The notes below the pieces were generated by a model, which was not told the origin of the DNA, searched no databases, and saw only the letters and a list, made by a program, of their open reading frames with translations. Positions 16,381-23,341 of a DNA stretch of 64,000 nt are shown piece by piece. A program made the position numbers and the translations under genes. Source of the stretch: Micromonospora nigra (GTDB lineage: Bacteria > Actinomycetota > Actinomycetes > Mycobacteriales > Micromonosporaceae); the NCBI RefSeq assembly GCF_900091585.1, contig NZ_FMHT01000003.1, positions 3,339,501 through 3,403,500 on the forward strand. Reading direction: 5' to 3'. Each line of letters starts with the position of its first letter. Within the stretch, counting starts at the first letter, position 1.

Positions 16381-17127
16381 GTGACCGCCGATCCGCTCGC
16401 GCCGCTGCTCGCGCTCGCCGACATCGCCCCCGCGGTGGACAACGCCCGTACCCGATTCGACCTGGCGCTCGGACACCGCGCCCTGCGCCGGCACGGCGGC
16501 CAGGTCGCAGCCGAGGTCAGCCTGCGCTCCGCAGTGGCCAGCGCCGCTTTGGAGGGCCGTGTCCACGGGCGGGAGGCGGTACGCGCCGGCACCGTCACCG
16601 ATCCGGTGCTCCAGGGTGCGCTGCGGGTGGCCGGGGCGCTGCCCGGGCTGAGCGAGCTGTGGCCCCGCGCGCCCCGACAGGCACTCGCCAAGCTGCACGT
16701 GCTCGCCGCCCGCGACGTCGTCACCGAGGCCGAGCTGGGCCGGCCGGTGGCCGACCCGGTGGTCGCCGCCCGGCTGGACGGCCTCGCCACCCTCGTCGCG
16801 GGCGGAACGACGGTGTCCCCGCTGGTGCTGGCCGCCGTCGTCCACGGCGAACTGCTGAACCTGCGCCCCTTCGCCGGGCCCTCGGGGGTGGTGGCCCGGG
16901 GAGCCGCCCGACTGGTCCTGCTCTCCACCGGTCTCGACCCGCGTGGGTTGCTCACCGTCGACGTCGGGCACCGCGAGCGCGAGCCCGAGTACGTGGGCGC
17001 GGCCGGGGCCTTCGCCACCGGCACCCCCGACGGGCTGCGCTCCTGGCTGCGCCACTACATGTCGGCGGTCGAGGTGGGCGCCGACCAGCTCACCGAGATC
17101 GGTGACGAGGTCCTCGCCGCCACCTGA
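16381..17127 (+). CDS. Fic-fold protein with degenerate catalytic motif
   Basis: A 248-residue, all-helical protein with the outline of the Fic/Doc fold: an N-terminal helical part (SAALEGRVHGREAVRAG resembles the Fic_N region) and a core where HPFxxGNGRxxR should occur. Here it reads LRPFAGPSGVVARGAARLVL at about residues 160-179: the catalytic His is Arg and the phosphate-binding GNGR is GPSGVVAR. It therefore should not AMPylate in the usual way. Related actinobacterial proteins are often loosely called oxidoreductases. Convergent with the HAD gene, 49 bp apart. Function unknown. Confidence 0.7.
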   Translation: MTADPLAPLLALADIAPAVDNARTRFDLALGHRALRRHGGQVAAEVSLRSAVASAALEGRVHGREAVRAGTVTDPVLQGALRVAGALPGLSELWPRAPRQALAKLHVLAARDVVTEAELGRPVADPVVAARLDGLATLVAGGTTVSPLVLAAVVHGELLNLRPFAGPSGVVARGAARLVLLSTGLDPRGLLTVDVGHREREPEYVGAAGAFATGTPDGLRSWLRHYMSAVEVGADQLTEIGDEVLAAT

Positions 17128-17176
17128 CCGGCGGTCAGCGACTCAGGCGCCGGGGCGATCCCGGCGATCCCCGGGA

Positions 17177-17980
17177 TCAGACGGCGGGTGCGGTTCGGGT
17201 GCGACGGTGGCGGCCGTACCAGGCGATCCCGATCGCCACCCCGACGCCCACCCCGAGTGCGGCGGCGGCGACCGGCACGGCCGGCCGTTCCCGCAGCCGC
17301 CGGCCCAACGGAACGGGATGCCGGAACTCCAGCACCGGCCAGGCGTTCTCCGCGGCGAGCCGGCGCAACTGCCGGTCCGGGTTCACCACGCTCGGGTGGC
17401 CCACGCACTCCAGCAGCGGCCGATCGCTGTACGAGTCGGAGTAGGCGTACGACTCGGCCAGGTCGTAGCCGCGCTCGGTGGCGAGTTCGCCGACCGCGTC
17501 GACCTTGCTCGGCCCGGCGGCGTAGAACTCGACCTCGCCGCTGTACCGCCCGTCGACCACACCCATCCGGGTGGCGATCACGTCGGTGACCCCGAGCAGG
17601 GCCCCGATCGGCCGAACCATCTCCTCACCCGACGCGGACACCAGCACCACGTCCCGGCCCGCCGACTGGTGCTCCTCGATCAGCGCGGCGGCCTCGGCGT
17701 ACACGTATGGGTTGATCAGCTCGTGGAGGGTCTCCGCGACGATCTGGCGGACCTGCTCGACCGGCCAGCCCTTGCAGAGCGTCGCCAGATAGTCCCGGGT
17801 CTTGGCCATGGTCTGCTCGTCGGTGCCGCCCAGCCGGAACATCAGCTGCGCGTACGCCGACTTGACCACATCGCGCCGGGTGATCAGGCCGTCCCGGTAG
17901 AACGGCCTGCCGAACGCCAGGGCGCTCGACTTGGCGATGACGGTCTTGTCCAGATCGAAGAAAGCGGCACCTCGGCCCAC
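17177..17980 (-). CDS. HAD-superfamily subfamily IB phosphatase with C-terminal membrane helix
   Basis: A 267-residue HAD-IB hydrolase (SerB-like). Motif I is AAFFDLDKTVI (DxDxT), motif II VLVSASGEEM, motif III lysine in GPSKVDAV and motif IV AYSDSYSDRPLL. A hydrophobic segment near the C-terminus (VPVAAAALGVGVGVAIGIAWYG) is likely a membrane anchor, a common layout for the actinobacterial homologue beside ssd/tad genes (compare Rv3661). The substrate is not known; phosphoserine or a lipid/sugar phosphate are possible. Start is GTG 17980. Confidence 0.88.
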   Translation of the reverse strand: MGRGAAFFDLDKTVIAKSSALAFGRPFYRDGLITRRDVVKSAYAQLMFRLGGTDEQTMAKTRDYLATLCKGWPVEQVRQIVAETLHELINPYVYAEAAALIEEHQSAGRDVVLVSASGEEMVRPIGALLGVTDVIATRMGVVDGRYSGEVEFYAAGPSKVDAVGELATERGYDLAESYAYSDSYSDRPLLECVGHPSVVNPDRQLRRLAAENAWPVLEFRHPVPLGRRLRERPAVPVAAAALGVGVGVAIGIAWYGRHRRTRTAPAV

Positions 17981-18409
17981 GGCGCGAAAGTCTAGCCCGA
18001 TGGTCTATCGTCGGCGGGTGCCCGGGGCCCGACCTGCGGGTAGACCCCCACCGCCACCTGCTCAGCGTGACCGTGGTCACACGCTGCGAACACGATTTCG
18101 CAGGGAGTGGAGGTTACACCACTCGACGTACACGGGTCCCCTCGGGCAGACTTGTCTGCGCGACGAGTGTTCATGTCTCGTACAACAGGCAGGCCCTCGG
18201 CGGTTGCACCCCCCGTGACCGCTGAGTGGGTTCGGCTCGACCCCCCCGGAGCCGAACCTTCGACGACCCCCGTCTCCCCCCGACGGGGGTCGTCTCCTTT
18301 TCATGCGTCCCGTGAGGCATACCCGCGAGGCGGCAGCGTGGGTGATGTGGGTGGCGGCCTGCCGCAGCGCCCTCGAAACCCGCCCCGGACCGGCGCCGCG
18401 GCCGGCCGG
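17981..18409. other. Intergenic region with inverted repeats and an orphan terminator
   Basis: 429 bp with no convincing gene. It contains a near-perfect inverted repeat CAGCGTGACC-GT-GGTCACACGCTG at about 18063-18086, a hairpin GAGTGG...CCACTC at about 18106, a GCAGAC-TT-GTCTGC palindrome at about 18145, and two plus-strand hairpins ending in a T-rich tract (18229-18258 and 18262-18298). A short ORF from ATG 18173 has atypical codon use and no ribosome-binding site. The structure is what a short non-coding transcript would leave. Confidence 0.5.
18262..18299 (+). terminator. Intrinsic terminator with T tract, no assigned gene
   Basis: A perfect 13-bp stem (18262-18274 with 18282-18294), seven-base C-rich loop and TCCTTTT tail. 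Directly upstream is a second hairpin (18229-18238 with 18249-18258). No protein gene on the plus strand ends here, so the terminated transcript is unidentified. Confidence 0.8.
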
Positions 18410-18784
18410 CTACTCGGGCAGATTGTCGCGGAGGTCCTCGACCTGGCGCTCCAGCCGGTTCACCGCGTCCTCGTTGTTGAGGAAGGTGGAGATGCCGGCG
18501 GCGAGCGCAAGAGCGATCAGGAGTGCGAGCCCGTTGAGGACCAGGCCGGCGATGGCGACGCCCTTACCGGTCAGCCCTGGGCGTTTGGTCATCTTCATGG
18601 CCACGATGCCGAGGATGAGTCCGATGATCGCCAGCACGAGTCCCACCGGCGAGAAGAGAACGGTCAACACGCTGACCAGGGCTGCCGCTCCCAGCGCCAG
18701 GGCGAAGGCTGCCGCTGGGCTTGTCTTCGCCGCTGTGCCGGGTTCGGCTTTGGCGGGACGAATGGGATGATCTGGCGGTCTCAT
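18410..18784 (-). CDS. DUF4190-like small membrane protein
   Basis: A 124-residue protein with a short Pro/Lys-rich cytoplasmic N-terminus and three hydrophobic segments: FALALGAAALVSVLTVLF, VGLVLAIIGLILGIVAMKM and GVAIAGLVLNGLALLIALALAAG, then an acidic coiled tail (VNRLERQVEDLRDNLPE). The LGIVAMKMTKRPGLTGKGVAIAGLVLNG part is the classic DUF4190 pattern. ATG 18784 follows AGGAGAGGGG. Function unknown. Confidence 0.82.
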   Translation of the reverse strand: MRPPDHPIRPAKAEPGTAAKTSPAAAFALALGAAALVSVLTVLFSPVGLVLAIIGLILGIVAMKMTKRPGLTGKGVAIAGLVLNGLALLIALALAAGISTFLNNEDAVNRLERQVEDLRDNLPE

Positions 18785-18956
18785 GTCTTCCCCTCTCCTC
18801 GCATTGGCTCGGGTCGGTCGCGAATGCCCACATCTGGCGACTTCATGCCCATCGGCCGCAGCAGCAAAAAGCCCAGGTCAGTCCGGCCGCCGGGAAGACG
18901 AATGGCCGGGACACCGTCGGGTACCCGGAGGCCGACACGCGAGAGGAGGACGACCC

Positions 18957-19670
18957 GTGCAATTCACTGAACAGCAGGTTCGTTCGCTGTACGGCCAGGA
19001 CGTCCAGGACCAGTCGGGTGCCAAGATCGGCAGTGTCGCCCAGGTGTGGGCCGACGCTCAGGGTTACCCGACCTGGGTGAGCGTGCAGACTGGTGGTCGC
19101 CTTGAGCCGATGGCTCCCCTGGGCAACGCGCAGATGCAGCAGGGGCGGCTGATGGTTCCGTACGACAAGGCGACCGTGCAGAGCGCCCCGGGCGTGAAGC
19201 CTGGCACCGACACTCCGCTCGATGCCAAGCAGAACGAGCAGTTGTACGCGCACTACCGGATGCAGGCGCAGCCGAAGTCGCAGCCGCCGCAGGGCCGCGA
19301 GGACCTGATCCGCTCCGAGGAGCGGCTGCGGGTGGGCACCGAGAGCCAGCCCGCCGGCAGGGCGGTACTGCGCAAGAACGTGGTCACCGAGGACGTGCAC
19401 ACGACCGTGCCGGTCGCGCACGACGAGGTGTACGTGGAGCGTGAGCCGATCTCCGCCGCCGACGCGGCCAACGTCCGCTCCGACATGGGCGAGGCGGAGC
19501 AGGAGATGCAGCTGCGCGCCGAACGTCCCGTGGTGGCCAAGGACCGGGTGCCGGTCGAACGGGCCCACCTGGCTCGGAACGAGGTCGTCGAGGAGCAACC
19601 GATCGACGAGCGGGTTCGCCACGAGGAGATCTCGGCGAACATCCCGGAGAAGAGCCGCCGCCGGCGGTGA
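18957..19670 (+). CDS. PRC-barrel and DUF2382 domain stress protein
   Basis: A 237-residue cytoplasmic protein with an N-terminal PRC-barrel-type domain (about 1-75: LYGQDVQDQSGAKIGSVAQVW..PTWVSVQTG) and a C-terminal DUF2382 domain (about 115-237), recognised by the repeated ERLRVGTESQPAGRAVLRKNVVTED and ERPVVAKDRVPVERAHLARNEVVEE blocks. Such proteins are common in actinobacteria and Deinococcus and are linked to stress tolerance, but their biochemistry is not established. GTG 18957 follows GAGAGGAGGA. A terminator lies 35 bp downstream. Confidence 0.9.
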   Translation: MQFTEQQVRSLYGQDVQDQSGAKIGSVAQVWADAQGYPTWVSVQTGGRLEPMAPLGNAQMQQGRLMVPYDKATVQSAPGVKPGTDTPLDAKQNEQLYAHYRMQAQPKSQPPQGREDLIRSEERLRVGTESQPAGRAVLRKNVVTEDVHTTVPVAHDEVYVEREPISAADAANVRSDMGEAEQEMQLRAERPVVAKDRVPVERAHLARNEVVEEQPIDERVRHEEISANIPEKSRRRR

Positions 19671-19704
19671 ACCACGGGATGAGTAGTTAGGCGATAGACG
19701 CCTG

Positions 19705-19737
19705 CGGGCGGCCGGGTCATCAGCACCCGGTCGCCCG
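19705..19737 (+). terminator. Hairpin terminator after the PRC-barrel gene
   Basis: A 13-bp stem (19705-19717 with 19725-19737, one G-U pair) and seven-base loop lies between the PRC-barrel gene and the convergent VHL-domain gene; it could serve both. Confidence 0.7.
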
Positions 19738-19784
19738 TTCGGCTGCCCGTCCGGACGGGACCGGTGCCGATCTGGCGAACCCCC

Positions 19785-20603
19785 TCACCTGATGACGGCC
19801 GTGCCGGTGCTGGCGGCGGGCAGGAAGCACACGAGGGCGCGTCCGCCCGCGGTGGTCACCACCCAGGGATGTCCCACGTAGGTGTGCTGCCGGTGCCGCT
19901 GACCCGGCTGGAGCACCGCGTACTGCCGGCGGTCGCCGCCGTAGTCGAGCCAGTACACGGTGACGCGCTCGGCACGCTCGTTGACGAAGTCGATGTGTGT
20001 CTCGGATCCGCCGCCGGTGGAGCGGAGGTGCCGCTCCCGCGACGCCGGCAGCGGGTTCAGCTCGCCGGGGCTGCTGCGGCCGGAAGGGCTCGGCGAGGCC
20101 GGCCGGGAGGGCCGGCTCGTCGGTGGCGACGGCGCGGCGTCGGACCGTCGGGTCGGTGCCACGACGCGCGTCGGCGATGCGCTGCCGGTCGGTGTCGTGG
20201 CACGGGACGACAGGGAGACCCGGGCCGGTGAGAGCGAGGTGGCCGGAGCGGGGGGCGGCTTCGCGACCTCCTCCGTGGCCACCGGAGCGGCCACCGGCAC
20301 GTCCGCCGCGTCGGGCACGTCCGGCGCGGCGTCGGGCCACCATCCGACCATCAGCGCGGCCAGCACAGTGACCGCGACGAAGGTCAGCACGACGCCTCGG
20401 TGGGGCCCCCGGGGTTGGGTTCGTGGCGCCGGCGAGGCTGGCGGCCGGACGACCGGCACGAGTTCGGTCGGGCGGGCCCGCTCCCTGCGGTCTACCGGCG
20501 GGCTCGGGGGCCTGTCGACGGTACGGGGCTCGGGAAGCCAGCCCCCGATCCGCAGGCGGGGTGCGGTGCGAGGGCTGTCCTCGTGCTCCGGTGACGTGCT
20601 CAT
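19785..20603 (-). CDS. Membrane-anchored protein with C-terminal VHL beta domain
   Basis: A 272-residue protein: cytoplasmic Pro/Arg-rich N-terminus (1-69), one membrane helix (VVLTFVAVTVLAALMVGWW, about 71-89), a Pro/Ser/Thr-rich extracellular linker (90-187), and a C-terminal domain (about 188-272) that matches the beta domain of von Hippel-Lindau protein: HLRSTGG..IDFVNERAERVTVYWLDYGGDRRQY and LQPGQRHRQHTYVGHPWVV. Positions corresponding to the human hydroxyproline pocket are kept: Trp218, Tyr228, His240, Thr241 (Ser in human), Tyr242, His245, Trp247. ATG 20603 follows GGGGA; GTG 20645 lacks a ribosome-binding site. Ligand in this organism is unknown. Confidence 0.83.
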   Translation of the reverse strand: MSTSPEHEDSPRTAPRLRIGGWLPEPRTVDRPPSPPVDRRERARPTELVPVVRPPASPAPRTQPRGPHRGVVLTFVAVTVLAALMVGWWPDAAPDVPDAADVPVAAPVATEEVAKPPPAPATSLSPARVSLSSRATTPTGSASPTRVVAPTRRSDAAPSPPTSRPSRPASPSPSGRSSPGELNPLPASRERHLRSTGGGSETHIDFVNERAERVTVYWLDYGGDRRQYAVLQPGQRHRQHTYVGHPWVVTTAGGRALVCFLPAASTGTAVIR

Positions 20604-20906
20604 GGTCCCCGATCCGGACGCGGTGCCGCCAGGGCGGGCGGACACGGAGCGTTGATTATGCGTGGTGCCGGTCGCGGGTCGTCAATGGTGCGGATCGGTG
20701 GATAGGAAGCGCAGCCGGGCTGGCTGGCGGGCGCGGTCGCGTGCCGGCAGGGCGGCTGGCCCGGCATAGCAGATCGACAACGTCGACGAGGTCTGTCCAC
20801 AGGAGGCTCCGTTGTCCACAGGCCGTTCCTCGGGGCGGCGGGCTAACCGGTTCGACGCGCAGGGTCTGGGACAGCAACCCGAGAGCCCCGACCGCTGGAG
20901 GCCGCG
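20604..20906. other. Divergent promoter region upstream of the tad operon
   Basis: 303 bp between the VHL-domain gene and ssd. It includes the AT-richer segment GCGTTGATTATGCG (about 20650) and two DnaA-like boxes close to ssd. No coding signal was found. Confidence 0.5.
20793..20820 (+). promoter_or_regulatory. Pair of DnaA-box-like nonamers upstream of ssd/tad
   Basis: CTGTCCACA at 20793-20801 and TTGTCCACA at 20812-20820 lie in the same orientation 19 bp apart (start to start), 87 bp before the ssd start. TTGTCCACA is the form common in high-GC actinobacterial origins. Two boxes are too few for an origin; transcriptional control by DnaA is possible. Confidence 0.4.
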
Positions 20907-22010
20907 ATGCCACCCCTCACCTCCGTCCCGCCATCACGGCCCCTACCACTGATCGTCACCTCGGACGGTGACCTCCTCGACGACCTGCTGCGACTCGCCG
21001 CCGCAGGTGGTGTCGAGGTGGAAGTCGCCGTCGACCCCGCCGCCGCCCGCACCCGGTGGCTGCCCGCCCCGCTGGTGCTGCTCGGCGGTGACCAGGCGGA
21101 ACCCTGTCTGCGGGCCCGACTGCCGCAGCGGGCCCGGCTCGTCCTGGTCGGCCGGGGTCGTGGCCTCGACCCGGGATGGCAGGTCGCCGAGTTGATCGGT
21201 GCGGAGCACGTCGTGACGCTGCCCGCCGCCGAGCCGTGGTTGGTCGACCGGTTCACCGACTGCCGGGGTGACGGCACACCCACCGGCACCACCCGCGTCG
21301 TCGCCGTCCTGGGCGGGCGTGGCGGGGCGGGGGCGAGCATCCTGGCGGGCGGCCTCGCCGTCACCGCCGCCCGAGCCCGCCTTCGTACGCTGCTCGTCGA
21401 CGCGGACCCGTTGGGTGGGGGCGCCGACCTGGTGCTTGGCTGGGAACAGCTGGAGGGCCTCCGGTGGCCGGCGCTGACCGACGCCAACGGCCGCGTCGAC
21501 GCGCCCGCGCTGGTACGCGCCCTGCCCAGCAGGGGTGATCTGGTGGTCCTCTCCTGGGACCGGGGTGACCTGTTCGCGCTGCCCGTCGAGGCCATGGCCG
21601 CCACCCTGGACGCGGCCCGCCGAGGTCGCGACTTCGTGGTGGTCGACCTGCCCCGCCAGTTCGACGACTCGGCGGTGACGGCACTGCAGGCCGCCGACCG
21701 CACGTTCGTCGTCGTGCCCGCCGAGCTGCGGGCCACCGCCGCTGCGGCCCGGGTGGTGGCGGCGGCCGGTCCGCACTGCCGGGACCTGGCGGTGGTCGTG
21801 CGCGGGCCCTCTCCCGGCCGCCTCCGGGCCGCCGAGGTCGCCCGCGCCCTCGGCCTCCCGTTGGCCGGCACGCTACGCCCCGAGCCGGGCATCTGCCGGG
21901 GCCTGGAACGTGGTGAGGCGCCCGCCGCCGACGGCAAGGGCCCGCTCGCCGCGCTCTGCCAGCGGATCGTCGCAGAGCTGACCGGCCAGCCGTTGGCGGG
22001 TGCGGCGTGA
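20907..22010 (+). CDS. ssd: Ssd/CpaE-like septum-site MinD-family ATPase
   Basis: A 367-residue protein of the actinobacterial Ssd (septum site-determining) family, a CpaE/MinD relative that heads tad operons (compare Rv3660c). The N-terminal ~120 residues resemble a degenerate receiver domain; the C-terminal domain has a deviant Walker A (VLGGRGGAGASILAGGLAV, where MinD has KGGxGKT), then LLVDADPLGGGADLVLG and a VVVDLPRQFD Walker-B-like strand. The Lys of Walker A is Ala here. ATG 20907 follows TGGAGG. Its stop overlaps the tadA start. Likely role: positioning or regulating the Flp pilus machinery; Ssd also affects septation in mycobacteria. Confidence 0.88.
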   Translation: MPPLTSVPPSRPLPLIVTSDGDLLDDLLRLAAAGGVEVEVAVDPAAARTRWLPAPLVLLGGDQAEPCLRARLPQRARLVLVGRGRGLDPGWQVAELIGAEHVVTLPAAEPWLVDRFTDCRGDGTPTGTTRVVAVLGGRGGAGASILAGGLAVTAARARLRTLLVDADPLGGGADLVLGWEQLEGLRWPALTDANGRVDAPALVRALPSRGDLVVLSWDRGDLFALPVEAMAATLDAARRGRDFVVVDLPRQFDDSAVTALQAADRTFVVVPAELRATAAAARVVAAAGPHCRDLAVVVRGPSPGRLRAAEVARALGLPLAGTLRPEPGICRGLERGEAPAADGKGPLAALCQRIVAELTGQPLAGAA

Positions 22011-23341
22011 CCGGGCCGGCCCTCGGGGACGGGCTGGCCGCCCGGGTACGGCAGCGCATCGCCGCCGGCAGCGATCCGGTCACGCCGGCTGCGATCGTCT
22101 CGGCGGTTCGCGCCGAGCCTGCCGCCGCCGTCCTCGGCGACACCGCCCTGCTGCGGATGGCCGACCGGGTGCACGACGAGTTGGTGGGTGCCGGCCCCCT
22201 GGCGCCGCTGCTGGCCGACCCGGAGGTGACCGACGTGCTGGTGAACGGCACGCGGGTGTGGGTGGACCGGGGGCGAGGGCTGCACCAGGTGGCGGTTCCG
22301 GTCGGCACCGTCGACGAGGTACGCCGGCTCGCCCAGCGTCTCGCGGCGACGGCCGGCCGCCGACTCGACGACGCCTCCCCGTACGCCGACGCGCGGCTCG
22401 CCGACGGCACGCGCCTGCACGCCGTACTGCCGCCGGTCGCGACCGAGGGCCCCTACCTGTCGCTGCGAACCTTCCGGCAACGCCCCTACACCCTCGACGA
22501 ACTGGTCCGGCAGAACACGGTTCCCCGCCCCGTGGCACCGCTGCTCGCGGCGGTGGTCGCGGCGCGGCTGGCGTACCTGGTCGTCGGGGGCACCGGATCG
22601 GGCAAGACGACACTGCTGAACACGCTGCTCGGGCTGGTGCCGGCGACGGAACGGATCGTGCTGGTGGAGGACGCGGCGGAGTTGCGGCCCGTGCATCCGC
22701 ACGTGGTGGGGTTGCAGGCGCGTACCGCCAACGTGGAGGGTTCGGGCGCGGTCGGGCTGACCGACCTGGTCCGGCAGGCGCTGCGGATGCGGCCGGACCG
22801 GCTGGTGGTCGGGGAGGTGCGCGGCGGTGAGGTCGTCGACCTCCTGGCCGCCCTGAACACCGGTCACGACGGTGGCGCCGGCACGTTGCACGCCAACGCC
22901 CCGGCAGACGTGCCGGCCCGCCTGGAGGCCCTCGGGATGCTCGGCGGGCTGCCCCGGGCCGCCCTGCACGCGCAGGTCGCCGCCGCACTCCAGGTGGTGT
23001 TCCAGCTCCGGCGCGCTCCCGAGGGCCGGGTACTCGAATCGGTCTGTCTGCTCCTGCCCGAGGGGCCTGAACGTCTGGTGACCGTCGTGCCCGCCTGGCT
23101 GCGGGGGCGGGGGCTCGGGCTCGCGGCTCGCGCGCTCGGCGCACTCATCCACGCCCGTGGTGTCCCGGTGCCGCCGATCCTGCGCACTCCCTGGCCCGGT
23201 GCGACCAACCCGCCCTCCCTGGACGACCCCGCATCCGCGTCTGCGCCCGCGCCCGAGGCAGCGACAGGCGGCACCGAGCCGCAGGTGATCACAGGCCCCG
23301 TCGACCCCGCCGGCAAACCTCGAACGGCGGGCCGGGGATGA
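22007..23341 (+). CDS. tadA: TadA/CpaF secretion ATPase
   Basis: A 444-residue type II/IV secretion ATPase powering Flp pilus assembly. It has the N-terminal helical domain (PLAPLLADPEVTDVLVNGTRVWVDRG), Walker A GGTGSGKTT at about residue 196, the Asp box VLVEDAAELRP, Walker B DRLVVGEVRGGEVVD and the His box TGHDGGAGTLHAN. A Pro/Ala-rich tail of about 45 residues follows the ATPase core. GTG 22007 overlaps the ssd stop and the gene's stop overlaps tadB, giving tight translational coupling. Confidence 0.95.
   Translation: MTGPALGDGLAARVRQRIAAGSDPVTPAAIVSAVRAEPAAAVLGDTALLRMADRVHDELVGAGPLAPLLADPEVTDVLVNGTRVWVDRGRGLHQVAVPVGTVDEVRRLAQRLAATAGRRLDDASPYADARLADGTRLHAVLPPVATEGPYLSLRTFRQRPYTLDELVRQNTVPRPVAPLLAAVVAARLAYLVVGGTGSGKTTLLNTLLGLVPATERIVLVEDAAELRPVHPHVVGLQARTANVEGSGAVGLTDLVRQALRMRPDRLVVGEVRGGEVVDLLAALNTGHDGGAGTLHANAPADVPARLEALGMLGGLPRAALHAQVAAALQVVFQLRRAPEGRVLESVCLLLPEGPERLVTVVPAWLRGRGLGLAARALGALIHARGVPVPPILRTPWPGATNPPSLDDPASASAPAPEAATGGTEPQVITGPVDPAGKPRTAGRG

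Noticed and set aside
18107..18970. Plus-strand frame running from the orphan-terminator region through the DUF4190 gene
   Set aside because: Passes through two hairpin terminators and antisense to a supported gene; codon use is atypical.
20793..20820. Replication origin
   Set aside because: Two boxes only, no AT-rich unwinding region, no dnaA/dnaN nearby.
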